Source: Takakia lepidozioides (taxonomy: Eukaryota > Streptophyta > Takakiopsida > Takakiales > Takakiaceae). From it: a stretch of DNA of 64,000 nt. Both the position numbers and the translations under genes were made by a program. The stretch lies in the NCBI GenBank assembly GCA_030704615.1, contig CM060733.1, positions 59,892,001 through 59,956,000 of the forward strand. Reading direction: 5' to 3'. This document shows, in pieces, positions 13,357 through 24,990 of the stretch; the stretch's first letter is position 1, and each line of letters starts with the position of its first letter. Under the pieces are notes generated by a model that was not told the origin of the DNA, did no database searches, and saw nothing but the letters and a program-made list of their open reading frames with translations.

Positions 13357-13710
13357 GCAGCCCTAAAAATGGAGGGGCTCGGATGGGTTATGGGAATGGA
13401 CGGTGACGATCCTGCGCGTCAGCGGACTGGTGGCAGGGGACTGGTCAGCGGACTGGCGGACTGGCAGACTGCTGGGCAACAGACTGGCAGACTGGAGGGC
13501 AGCGGACTCATGGGCGGCGAACTGGCCGCGCGGTGGACGGGGGCGCGGGCGCGGTTGCTGTAGCCGCGCCGCGGCTAGGCGACGCGCGCAGCGGCGGGCG
13601 GGGTGCGGGGGGTGCGGGCGGTGTGCTGGGGAGCCGGGCGTCCGTGCGCGGGGCCCACCGGCCACATCGCACTTGCCCATTGAAGACTTTATTATCTTAA
13701 AATGAGAGGC
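13357..13710 (-). repeat. right terminal inverted repeat of the MULE
   Basis: Reverse-complement partner of 5,053-5,451, slightly shorter because the internal CAGTCYG repeat block is contracted. Its outer end reads inward as GCCTCTCATTTTAAGATAAT, the same as the left end. Confidence 0.88.
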
Positions 13711-13719
13711 ATTTGTAAA
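13711..13719. repeat. right 9-bp target-site duplication
   Basis: ATTTGTAAA, identical to 5,044-5,052 and directly abutting the right TIR. Confidence 0.85.
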
Positions 13720-16700
13720 TATGTCATAAGCCATAACTATTTGTACCAATTACCTTGTGATTTTCACATAGAAAGAGTTCCATTCGCCTATTATGGCTTT
13801 CAGCTATTTCTGTACTTCGCCTTCTATTGCTCATCAACATCCATTTGATTCACCAAATATGACAAGAGCGGAAATCACATAGTTCGAGAAAAATTACCTA
13901 CTTGCACTACCCTACACCAATAATATAGCCACTCGTACCCTTTTCAAAATCCTTAAAAAAACCCTGCTATTGGAGATGGTCAGTAGCGCGTGCCTTTATG
14001 TACTTGCATCACAAAGGCTTAGTATCAGCGCTTCTTTTTAGGGCGAAACGGAGCCTAAAGGCGATAAAAAAAAGGGCTGCGACAGCCCTATGTAAAATCC
14101 TGGAAAAAAAACAAAAATGTGCCAGATAATAGGGGCGCGCACGGGCTGGTGCAAAGCTCCACGGGAAAATGCGTGTTGCGCAAGAAATACACGTTCCCAC
14201 AGCCCTACATCTAGCGGCTGTCGCCCCTTGCGCGATAAGGGTGAGATCTCGCCATGGAGCACGACCTGGACCCTTGCTATTTGAAATTGAGGCTATGGTT
14301 TTTTGCCGGCCATCTTGGACTTTTTTGATTAATTATTTTAGATTCAGATTGTGAGTGGGCTCAAATCGCCATATTGCATGCAAATGAAATAGCCTGTAGC
14401 CAGTTGATTTTTAGCTAAGCATCTATGTCATCGCCACTTTGCACTTAGCCTTCAAATTTTGTAGCCATCTACGCTTCTTAGCCAAAATGACTGATTAGTA
14501 TCTTACATTGGACTGATTCGAGGCAGGGATCTCAGTTACGCCTTTGCAACCCGACCAATCATCCAGTCACCACAAGACCTTCACCTCAAGAGCAGCTTCG
14601 ATTGAAAGCGCAGATTAGGGTAGGTTCACCGACTAGGTGGTTCACGGTCAGCCGTCACGAGAACTGGCCGGTGCGCGATCGCCACTTGGAGGTGCTGGCA
14701 TTCCAGGTAGAGTTTCTCACAAACCAAGTTCATTCTTCGCATCGATGGCAACTGAATTCGCACGTGTCGCCGCGCCTTTGCTGACGACGCAGAGTTCGGG
14801 CTGCCTTGCCACATGTCGCTCTCTCAGTATTCGCAGTGGCTGACGTCTGTTCATCCAAAGACAGCATTGTCATCAACGAGGAGAAGCTTAGGTAGGTAGC
14901 TTCTGTTCCAACGTACGTTCAACTAGGTGAAGTCCTGCAACGAGGCTTTACGGGATTCAAGGTTCCACAGCCCCGAGGGCGTGGGAATCTTGAATCCCGT
15001 AAAGCCCGAGTTACGGGACTTTAACTCATGTAAAAATTGCATTTATGACCGTGTGAAAAGAAAATTACTTGCCTATCTGCCCGTAATGTGAGATTACGGT
15101 CCGAGCCCATGGGCTCCACGGCGTAACAGGACAAGCCTGATTTTATGCTATTAAAAGCGCACCAAAACTACACTTGCTAGGTTTTTACGGTAGCACAATG
15201 CTCCAGTACTCCAACTTTTGGGGAGCTGCCCGGCCCTGAATTTTGAGATGTTTAGAGTTTATACCTATATTCAACTCACCTATTCATAAGTTTAGCAATA
15301 CCCAAGAGTTTCTCTGGTAAAAGTTTTTTGAATATTGAGTTTTGGATATTCTAGTTGATACTATAGATTATTTTGCTGTGAAACCTATGTAGGGGAATCG
15401 TAAAGTTTACTGGTCCCAGAGTTTTTCTGGCTAAATTTTGTAGATTCTGTATTGATTTTTTTTTTTTCCAAGAACAGGGGATGGAGGCCCTGGAAATATA
15501 TTAGAAAGAACGGGAAAAAAATAACCCCGTGGAGGTACAGCCTTAAAGCGTATTAAGGGGATACCACCCCATCAAGCAGCAGATATGAGAAAAGCAGAGC
15601 TAAGATCGAAGGGATTTTTTTTGGATACTTTAGTCCTATAGATTATTTCTCCGGTGAAACCTATGGTGGATCGTAAAGTTGGCAGTACCCGGAATTCTTC
15701 CGGCTAAATTTTTGTGGGTTATATATATATACATATACATATACATATGGCAAACTAGAGATTGTTTCACCGGCAAAACCTATTTAGAGATCTATTGGTT
15801 TTAAAAAGTTTGGTGATTTTTGCTGGTGAAACCTGTTTTTGTCTACACATATATATTAAAAACAGTGAGAGACCCTAGTACAATTGGACTATACCAATAT
15901 GTGTACATATTTTATCGTTGAAATTATAAAACATAAAAATGAATAAGAACAGTCTGAATACCCGGCGGTGGAGCAGGTGTGGAGCAGTGTTTTTTCCTAG
16001 TTACTAATCGCAGAGATATCGACTTGGAAAATGAAAGTGAACTAGTTGAATATCTGGAACCTGAGTTCGCCTACGTGGACCTGTCAAAACATACCACCTG
16101 TTATCTATCCACCTGCCACCTCGTTATTCTGGCCACATGAGCGCTGGGTAGAATTGACATGTGGCCCTTGTAGCGATTTTGGAAAAGTGAAAAAATATCA
16201 TGTTGTGGAGTCAACCTATTAGTGTGGATTTGTGGTCACATGACTAGGCTCACGTGATGCCAACTCCCATCGGAACGCAAGCCTTTGGGATATACAGAAT
16301 CCACGGATCATTCGTTTTACACATGACTGTTACCAAAAGCCTGCTATCCTATGCCATCCAAACGAGAAAAATATGCCCCTTTCATCTTGGGCCTTTGGCA
16401 ACATGGATGACAAGTGGGTCATTTTACGGTAATCTCAACTGGAATTCGGGGATGGCATTCACATCAACCGTATCCGTATTCGCTCTCTTTTAGAAATATG
16501 CATCTTACAGCAATCATAGGGTCCACACCAAAGGTCGGTAGCTGAACTTAGGCAACGTGGCTATTACAGTTACGGCGGCTACGGCCGGAGTCTTCCCTCG
16601 CTCACCAAAAACATGAAATAAGCGAGAAAATCTTGGCCAGCGATCGATTGCGAGGTCATGTTCACGGTGTGACCCAAGGTGGCGGATGGCACGCACTTTG

Positions 16701-17596
16701 TTGCGTGCGGGATCCAACTACATGCCACCAGTTTCCACATGAACCGACGAGGATGCATGGACGAAACTGCCAACTATGGATGAAGACCATGACCATGGAT
16801 GTAGAGAAGGATTCATTGCAGACGAGGATGAAGATGAGTGAATGGATGTCGTTCGCACTCAGTGGGTGGCAGGAGCCGTGCTGATTGGGGCTTATCGACG
16901 CGTGGCGCAAAGCGGGCGGTTAGCCTGTGGCAGGCAATGTCTTTTCAAATATCCGTGGTCGCCGAATTTGGCGACCGGCTGTGGCGCCCAGCAGGATGTC
17001 GGCGCGTTTTCGCCAGACAGCAGCAACGGCTGTCGTCGAGTTCGCCACCTTTCGCCGAGCGTGGCTAAATTAGGTCAGAGTGGCGATACTGGCTCGCAGG
17101 GCGGGCGGGGAGTGTGGAGAGAGACGATCTGTCTATCTCGGTTGTGTGTGTGGTGAGAGTGTGAGGAGCATGGCGGACGAGAGAGATGACGGAGTGTGGA
17201 GATGGGAGCAGCGGGGAGCAGTGGAGGGAGACAAGGAGTCCGGCTCCATAGCCTCCTTGTGCCGGTGCCGTTCCCGGAGCGTGTTCTGCTTGTTCTACAT
17301 TGCGGTGAAGTTTGAGGATGCTGGAGCGCAATTTTGGTAGAGTAGCAGGTGAGTTGGATTTTTGTGTGTTCGTTTTTTAGCCTGGGCCGGGCGTGCATTG
17401 GGTTTTGGTAGGGGATCTCCAGAGCTAAAACGTTACAATCTGGGAGATGTGCAGCAATTAATTTTAGATGCACAGAATCTCTAAATCAACCTCTGGTGGT
17501 GGTTGAAAATTGACAGGACTGTATAGTGTAAATTGGAAGGAGGAGGATAATTTGTGAAATCAGCTCACCTGTAAAGTAAGCAGGAGTAAGCCAGAT
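13720..17596. other. intergenic region upstream of the ACR gene
   Basis: No recognised coding domain. It holds an inverted repeat around CTTTACGGGATTCAAG (14,944-15,007). A diverged duplication of about 60-100 bases containing GTGAAACCTATG and GGCTAAATTTT occurs near 15,380 and 15,650. There is a TA/CATA microsatellite at about 15,721-15,750. A GC-richer stretch at 16,840-17,340 has open frames but no family signature. Because it directly precedes the ACR start it could be promoter and 5' leader. Confidence 0.4.
14944..15007. repeat. short inverted repeat (hairpin)
   Basis: Arms of about 20 bases (CTTTACGGGATTCAAG and its complement) separated by about 22 bases. A third partial copy of TTACGGGA follows at about 15,012. 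Function unknown. Confidence 0.65.
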
Positions 17597-20302
17597 ATGG
17601 GGGCTTTTGGCGATGAGTTAGTGGTTGTACGAAGGGGACATCATCAAGGGGATCCCAGCGAGATTGCAGTAAATTGTCCGGACAAGGTCGGGTTGGGGTG
17701 CGACCTTGCCCGAGTTGTTTTCGAATTTGGCCTCAGTGTTGTTCGTGGAGGTGATTTCTTGGCCCTTTTGTTACCATTCATTCATGGAGCAGGTTAGTGC
17801 AAGTTTTGTGTTGTATGAATCTGTTTTGGTTCTGGGAGCATGTGATAGTATGTACATGTATTTAGCCATTTTTCAGTCGGTACTAGGAACGTTTCCAAGA
17901 AACCGTCACCGGGTGGGTTGGTGCTTTATGATCCATGTGCTGTTTTTGTTATACAGAGCTCCAGTTAAGGCACGTGGTTCAGAGCTGGGAAGTGGCAGTG
18001 ATTGCTATGGATGGAAAGTAAGGAGTAGCGGGTTTTGGGTTGGCTAAATTGCAGATTTGTCGACAGATGGGCGGTTGGTGCTATGTTGTGTTGTGGGGGT
18101 GGTGCCCAGAGCAAGCTCGTCAACAGTTCGATGGCCACTCTTGAAGCAGCGGCTCGAAGAGGTTTGCCCGTCTGCTGTCATGCAACTGGTTCCTCCAGTA
18201 GTGCCTGCTGAACCAAAGTCCAAGACTGTATTGCTCCTCCAGGTCTGCTCAACAGATCGAACAGGTCTTCTTAATGGTGAGCTTGCTCCTTTCCTTGGTA
18301 TTGTTTCTTATGCACAACTAACACAGAGGTGCAGTAATTTTTCTATCCACTCCAAAAAAAAGATTATGGCCATGACCTTTGTTCGGCTTATGGTTAGACA
18401 GGGTCTAGTTCAGTTGCCTTTAAGCCTCATGGCGTCAATTTTCAATAGTTGTTCCTTGCGCGAAAGCCTCATGTGTAAGGTCGGTGTATTGAACTTGGGA
18501 ATGTGGATTGTGGCATTCTGGCAGATGTTGCGCAGAAAGCTGTGGGAAATGGAATTGACCATACACAAAGTGAAAGTGTCAACTAGCCCTGATGGCAAAG
18601 CCATTAACTTTTTTCTTTGTTACAGACAACAGGTAAGGATTCTCTCAAGCAGATACAAGTTCTGGAAAGCAAATAGACCAATGTTCACAGCTATCTCACA
18701 ACCCACGAACATCACAAAATTACACCTTCAATCCACGAGATTTTAGCCTTGATCTGCTCATTATCATCTAAATATCATATCTTGTTGCATATGATTTTAA
18801 AAGGTCTATTGTGTCCATGCAGGAACGAGCTCCCCTGGAAGAAAAGGGCAGCAGAAGTTTGTGAGCAGGTCAGAGAAGTGCTGGGTGAATCAATTTCTCT
18901 CTGTGAGCTGGGTTTGGCAGGTCCTGAATGTGGAGCCTAAATTGTGCACCCCTGTCCGTTTGCTGGCCAATGACTTGTTTGGGGATGCCCCTACAAAAGC
19001 GGAGGCAGAGAAGGACGGTAGTCTAGGCAGTCCTTTCAAGTGTGACTCTCGACAACATCACCAGCCCGCCCATACCCTCCTTCAAATCACATGCAAAAAC
19101 CGCAAGGGTCTTTTGTATGACTGTCTTCGCACAATCAAGGACGTGAAATTGAAGGTTTGGCTGCTGACTTTGCCATCCATTTCCGCTTTATAATTTTTTT
19201 ACTTGAACCTGATGGCATGACTAGCTTCAAGGTAGGAATGTCAGTCACTGTCTGCAGAAAGAGGCTGTCTCATTTTTCTTTGTGTTCACCTAGAACACTG
19301 ACTGCAGTGGAAGCCACGATTTGTGATTGTGCTGCTTAGTGCAAGTACTAAAGCGGCTTTCTGTGCTTGCATGTCAATCTGCACCTTAAATGTCTTTTTA
19401 GTTTCCTTTTCAGAGGTTGTTTTTCAATTTGTTTTCATTTTCTGTCACAGTTTAATGGACATCCGCCTAGCCGTGGGCCGGGAGGGTGTGGGCAGTTTCT
19501 TTGATGGCAGGAAGTTGTGACCCTTGTGTAATGTTGACAGGTAGCACATGGGCGGATTGCAAAACTTGAGGATGGCAGCACTGAAATAAGTGTGTTCGTG
19601 CTGCGAGGAGATGGCCGGAAGATTACAGATGTGAACGAGCAAAAGGGGTTGTGTCGCTGCATGCAAAATGAAATCGAGAATCCTTTACGGATTAAGATCG
19701 GGAACAGGGGCCCGGATACTGAACTACTGGTTGCTACTCCCATTGAGCAGAGTGGAAGGGCCGGCCACGAGTGTTGTATGATGTAACTCTTGCTCTGAAG
19801 TACATGGATATATGTATATTCACGGTCAGTCTTGCTTCCTCTTTCTCTATGTAGCATTCTATCATCTTCTTTTGAGGGATGTATCTCCACAGTTATTCCT
19901 AATGGGGCATTTGCTTGCAGAATTAACTGAAGTGTGGGATTCACCACTTGAAGGTGTTAAGACTTGCCTTCAATCAAGTTTCTACATTAATGCAGAGACA
20001 AACAGTGTTTTCTGGAACTCACTGAAGTGTGCATTTTGGTGTGAAACAACAACAATTTTTGTAATCTTTATGGTGCTTATCATGTCCAGTAAGTGTTTGC
20101 ATCTATGAACTTACTTTTTAAAGATACTGATGGGTCGTGTTATTTAGTCTGATTTCCTCATGTGGCAGGTAAGTGGCCTGTGCCTCCATATTAATGAGGG
20201 GATGTTTCAAAACTGCAGGCAGATATTGGAAGGCATGTTGTGGCAGAGCAACATTGGGAGGTATATCGATTTCTGCTTATTGACAGACCAGACTGGCTCT
20301 GA
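17597..20302 (+). CDS. ACT-domain-repeat protein, ACR9/ACR10-like
   Basis: ACR proteins are plant ACT-domain-repeat proteins thought to act as amino-acid-responsive regulators. Six exons can be laid out. 17,597-17,750 begins ATG and carries NCPDKVGLGCDLARVVFEFG, the start of the first ACT domain. 18,055-18,276 holds DLSTDG, RWPLLKQRLEEVCPS and the second ACT start (CSTDRTGLLN). 18,525-18,632 and 18,823-19,154 hold the third ACT start (ITCKNRKGLLYDCLRTIKD). 19,541-19,824 includes NRGPDTELLVATPIE. 20,219-20,302 includes IGRHVVAEQHWEVYRFLL and the stop. Most junctions are GT..AG with matching phases. Four single-base shifts interrupt the frame: near 18,535, in a T run near 18,610, near 18,935 and near 19,757. 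Because every exon is otherwise conserved, assembly indels are as likely as a recent pseudogene. Confidence 0.85.
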
Positions 20303-20499
20303 CAAGTAGCAGGGTCCGCAGCTTGATTGAAGAACGCGTGCGACACATTCTTATGGGCTGAAGAGCCTTGCGTCCCAAGCCCACTAGGTTGTACTGCAAT
20401 TTGTCGACCAGCAGCTGAAAGAGACACATCTGGACAGGAATTAGAAATCAGGTGGTGCTTCCATGAGCTGAAAATTCAAGCTCCTTTGTAAATTATAGA

Positions 20500-22056
20500 G
20501 GTGTGGCAGGCAGTGTTAACGTAACGTTACTGTTGTGTTAACTCTCAAAGGGAAACCTGTCTTTTGGTTTTTGAAGGGGGCCTTCCTAGGGTTTGACGAG
20601 GTTCTTGAAGCTCTGTATGGGGGACATTCTTTTCCAGGTCAAGTATTGTACCAGTAGGTACAGTATCTGTTAGTACAAAGCTACATGATAAGTTAAGGCT
20701 GCTGGATGCTCGTCCACTGTAGTTTCTCGACTGCTCAACTTCATGGGCTAACTCTAGGTCGAAATCCTTAGGATCAGGGCACCCCCGGAAGAAAGTCAGC
20801 CTAAGTGCTCTGGTCACACTGGAAAGTGGGCACTTAAAGAGCTGGTCTAACTCCATACCCCTTAACACATTCAAATGTTAATATGTGAATACAAGTTATG
20901 GCGACCTTGCATGGTCTTGTGTCTGTCACCTTGTAGGTCCCTCAACAATGTACTTAGTGTGAGCCTTATTCTGGGTGATGTGCATGCCATTCCCTTCTGC
21001 ATTTCTACAGGAGAGTAGTCATGTGAGTCTGGCTTGTTATGGATGCTCTTAAACCCATCCTTTCTATGATAATAGTTTGCATTTGCTCACTGGTTTGAGA
21101 CCATGATGGCCCTTTGAGTATCCTTCCAACTAAAGTTTCTGGTATGAATTCCTCTACACTGCTTTCTGAGGATGACAGTTCAAGCAGCTGCAAGAGTAAT
21201 AAAAATGAGCCAGCTGTGTCTCTGTCGATCACTAGCACCCAAAAACCCTGAATGCCCTTTGTTTTCTCTAAGTAAACCCCAATGCCACCACCAAATTATC
21301 AACTACATCCTCAGCATGCACCACAACACATTCGACACTCTGAAACGGTCCTTTCCAGCCCACTAATGAAGAGTCAGAAATGACCTGCGCATGCAGACAC
21401 AATGCGGGCACTCCAGTGATCCGAGTAACGAAGGAGACACTGCGAGCTGAGATTTGACGGACTCTTGAAGCTCTCGTATGTACGTATGTACTCTGCAATT
21501 GGTGGAGGAAACATGCGTACTACAAAGGTGTACTGAAACATGCGACCGTGACCACGAAAGCAAAACAATCCTCAACATATGCTTTGCGCGGTACGTTATT
21601 CTGTGTAGGACTTAGCTTTCGCAAATACTTGAGCGTCGTAGGCCCCACCGACGGCCGAAATGTGTGTTCAGGTTTCGCTTGGCCAATGGATTCCAGTATA
21701 CTGATATGCTTTTGTGCTATGCGCTCTGAGGTTTGAGAGGTGCCAGGCGGCGGCCATTGGGCCATGTCTGCATGAAGGTCAAGCGGACATACCTCCACGC
21801 GCCAGCATTAAGTACCAAGCGCACACGGAATTACCCCGAGAGATTTGTGTAGATAAGCTCTTTATCGCATCACAACTGCGTAATCCTGCATTTGCGAGTA
21901 TATGTACATGAGGAGTTTCAGATCAGGCGTCCTACAATTCGAGGAAGGAGCGGCAACTGAGAGTGAGGAGTAGATACCACTTGTCAGAAAATCCTGGTCT
22001 GGCTGGAGGGATATGCTTCGTTCCTGTGAGGATAGGCAAGTGTTCTGGCGGTTTGA
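20500..22056 (-). other. unidentified exon-like frames running into the gap
   Basis: Several minus-strand frames of 60-110 codons follow one another: 21,520-21,798, 21,268-21,574, 21,005-21,238 and 20,545-20,874. Their composition is balanced and protein-like, for example RMFPPPIAEYIRTYESFK near 21,490. They could be exons of one gene whose 5' end is lost in the N gap. No family is recognised and the splice sites were not resolved. It would be tail-to-tail with the ACR gene. Confidence 0.25.
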
Positions 22057-22556
22057 NNNNNNNNNNNNNNNNNNNNNNNNNNNNNNNNNNNNNNNNNNNN
22101 NNNNNNNNNNNNNNNNNNNNNNNNNNNNNNNNNNNNNNNNNNNNNNNNNNNNNNNNNNNNNNNNNNNNNNNNNNNNNNNNNNNNNNNNNNNNNNNNNNNN
22201 NNNNNNNNNNNNNNNNNNNNNNNNNNNNNNNNNNNNNNNNNNNNNNNNNNNNNNNNNNNNNNNNNNNNNNNNNNNNNNNNNNNNNNNNNNNNNNNNNNNN
22301 NNNNNNNNNNNNNNNNNNNNNNNNNNNNNNNNNNNNNNNNNNNNNNNNNNNNNNNNNNNNNNNNNNNNNNNNNNNNNNNNNNNNNNNNNNNNNNNNNNNN
22401 NNNNNNNNNNNNNNNNNNNNNNNNNNNNNNNNNNNNNNNNNNNNNNNNNNNNNNNNNNNNNNNNNNNNNNNNNNNNNNNNNNNNNNNNNNNNNNNNNNNN
22501 NNNNNNNNNNNNNNNNNNNNNNNNNNNNNNNNNNNNNNNNNNNNNNNNNNNNNNNN
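22057..22556. other. assembly gap (500 N)
   Basis: Exactly 500 undetermined bases, a common placeholder length for gaps of unknown size. Reading frames that cross it are artefacts. Confidence 0.99.
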
Positions 22557-23645
22557 TCCAGAAGGTCCAAATTTTTTGAGGCATGTGCTCCATCCATATT
22601 ATCTCTCTCTGACGAAACAACTAAATGGGCTATCCCCTATTTTTAAGACGACGGCGCCGTTGTTGAGATCTTAGAATCCATGTACTGCCTTCTTCTTATG
22701 AGCATATGAAACATAAATGCTCTGCATGTTTCCATTTATTTTACAACCAATCGTTGATTAATCGTCCAACTATGAACTGACACACTAGACGACACAATTT
22801 ATTTACAATCAAATCCCATGACATGTATGTTGATTTGTTCTTTGATTACTCATGTATGAGTAATGAGTACAAGTATTTGTGGCGACAATTGACTCTAAAA
22901 CCAATAAATTGATTAAGACACCTATAACAAAATATTTAGTTACTTTATCACTTACTTTTATATTGTATTATGAAGGCGCCGCCACAAGTAACATGTCAAT
23001 CGTACAACCATCTTCTGAGGATCCACGTGTAACCCATGTAGTCCAAAAAGCACTAACGCCAGATGTATAAAAAAGGTTCACATTTCAGATTTGGCCAATT
23101 TGGCCTAGCCTTCGCTCCTTTCCCCCCGCTCTCCTTGGCGGGGGCAGGTTTGAACCCGCAACCTAGTGGAAAATACACCACAACCTTACCAACAAGCCAT
23201 GCTCTATTCAATGAAACAACCTCTACTTTTTTGTTAATAAACTGTTTCTATTCAGTTAAACTTGTTGCCATTACTACATGACTAACCCGGTATCATTATT
23301 ACACTAACGTAGTCTAGTATACTTGCACATTATCCCTTGTCACTCCCCCCAAACAAACACACACAAACTACACAAGCACTTAACACGTCTCTAGTCTCTA
23401 CACCCTGGAGACTCCCGTTGCGAAGAGGAGACGGAGGCGCCGCATCTCGGCCTTATACTATACCACCCGAGGCAACGAGCTGTTGCGGCGATGGGGAGGA
23501 AGAAGGACACTTGAGGGGGAGGCGTTGCTGGTGGTGGTGGTGGTAGAGGCAAGCTGCGGACGGAGAAGGTAAGCTGTAGTTTTTTTTTTTTCATGACCTG
23601 CACTTAGGCATATGCGCCATCGCATAAGCCCCACCAAGCTGCTCC
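22557..23645. other. AT-rich intergenic sequence with a SINE-like head
   Basis: AT-rich, with no coding domain seen. It contains the tRNA-like segment annotated separately at 23,100-23,205, a GGTGGTGGTGG run near 23,530 and a T11 run at about 23,580. Confidence 0.4.
23100..23205 (-). repeat. tRNA-derived SINE-like segment
   Basis: On the minus strand, a box-A-like TGGCTTGTTGGTAAGG (23,183-23,199) is followed by a box-B-like GGGTTCAAACCTG (23,145-23,157), spaced as in a tRNA-type RNA polymerase III promoter. No full cloverleaf was folded, so I call it a SINE head and not a tRNA gene. Confidence 0.5.
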
Positions 23646-23649
23646 TAAT

Positions 23650-24790
23650 CTAGCACCTCCGCCGGCGCAGATGCCTAAGTCACTTCAACTCTCACAAGTT
23701 TGCGAATCTCCACACATACACACAACCGTCTCCGCCGGCGGAGACAGCTCATTCCCCTTGGTTTTTTCTGATGCTTGGAAGGGCTGGGCTGCCACCTCCG
23801 TCCCGGTGCATACCGTTGGAGCTGGGATGCTCACATGTTTCAGGAAGTGCTCCTCTACTCCCATCCCGTTTATTTTTTTGCATGCTCATACGTTGTTGAT
23901 GCTCCGAGCGGGTTGGGCTGGCGTATCCGCCGGCGCATACCTGTGCAGCAGGCTGCTCAAATGTTTCAGGAAGTTCTCCCCTTTTCCATCTCCTTTGTTT
24001 TTCCGCATGCTCAAAATTTGCTGATGCTCCAAGTGGGCTGCGCTGGCATATCCGCCGGCGCATACCCATTGAGTACATTCTTTTTTGCTCAGCTCATAGG
24101 TTTCAGGAACCTCCTGCAAGCGTCTCCGCCGGCGGAGACACTTGGAGCTTGGTTTTTTTTGCATATTCCCTGTGTTACGGAAGCTCCAAAGCGCCAAGGC
24201 TGCCACCTCTGTCAACACAGACCCGTGCAGCAGGGCTGCTCACATATTTCAGGAAGTTCTCCCCCCCTTCCATCTCTTTTGTTTCTCCGCATTCTCATAA
24301 GTTGTTGATGCTCCGAGCGGGCTGGGCTGCCATATCCGTCGGCGCATACCCATTGAGCACAATCTTTTTTTGCTTAGCTCCTAGGTTTCAGGAACCTCAT
24401 GCAAGCATCTCCGCCGGCGGAGATGCTTGGAGCTTGGTTTTTTGTTGTATATTCCTTGTGTTACGTAAGCTCCAAAGTGTCGAGGCTGCCACCTCCGTCG
24501 GCGCAGACGCTTGGGGAACCTTCCCTATTTTGGTTGATCACAGTATTCAAGTATCTCAAAGCTTCTACGTTGCCACCTCCACAACTCCACATGCTTCCAT
24601 AGGCCTAGTTTGATCTTTCAAGGTGCTCCTGTATGTTTGGCTACAACCTCCCTTCCATGGTATGCGCCGGCGCATATGCTTGGAGCTCCTTGAGCAAAAA
24701 TTTCTTCAAGGGCCTCAAATCTTGTCAAATTTTGAGTTGGTTGCACATATGTGTCATATGCGCCGGCGTAGGTGGTCGGAGGTCCTCTGT
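23650..24790. repeat. array of CGCCGGCG-centred palindromes
   Basis: At least ten sites share a CGCCGGCG or CGTCGGCG core. Several are extended palindromes of TCTCCGCCGGCGGAGA form (near 23,733, 24,123 and 24,408). Others are YATCCGCCGGCGCATA or ATGCGCCGGCGCAT form (near 23,658, 23,926, 24,050, 24,336, 24,493, 24,662 and 24,757). The spacer sequence is itself repeated with a period of about 285 bp (compare 24,004 with 24,289, and a partial unit at 23,877). The spacers share CTCCAAGTGGGCTG-like and TTTCAGGAA words. The array ends about 200 bases before the ParB-methyltransferase exons. Confidence 0.85.
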
Positions 24791-24990
24791 CGGGATGCTC
24801 ACACCTGTATTCTGCTCCAAGTTGTAAGCTTTGAAAGACAAGGATATTCATGGAATTAGTTGACTATCCAAATTCGTTTGTTTTCTTCATGCAACCATGA
24901 CACTGAACTGCTCTTTTTACATATTATACATTCACACATGTGCTCTTCTCATACACTGACATCTTGAACTGTTTTGGTCTATGGAATTAG

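Larger units (their letters stand above)
5053..13710. mobile_element. Mutator-like DNA transposon with long TIRs
   Basis: An 8,658-bp element bounded by long inverted repeats and a perfect 9-bp target duplication. Both ends begin GCCTCTCATTTTAAGATAAT when read inward. Long TIRs, a 9-bp duplication and an internal transposase fragment with a D-A-T-F-G-T-N catalytic block are all Mutator-superfamily features. The transposase is cut short after the first catalytic Asp. Most of the interior is an unidentified minus-strand gene interspersed with CAGTCTGCTG-type short repeats. The element is therefore probably non-autonomous now. The matching duplications suggest the insertion itself is still intact. 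Confidence 0.85.

Noticed and set aside
21862-22646. Long reading frames of about 190-250 codons crossing 22,057-22,556
   Set aside because: They exist only because the 500 N bases contain no stop codons. They are not evidence of genes.
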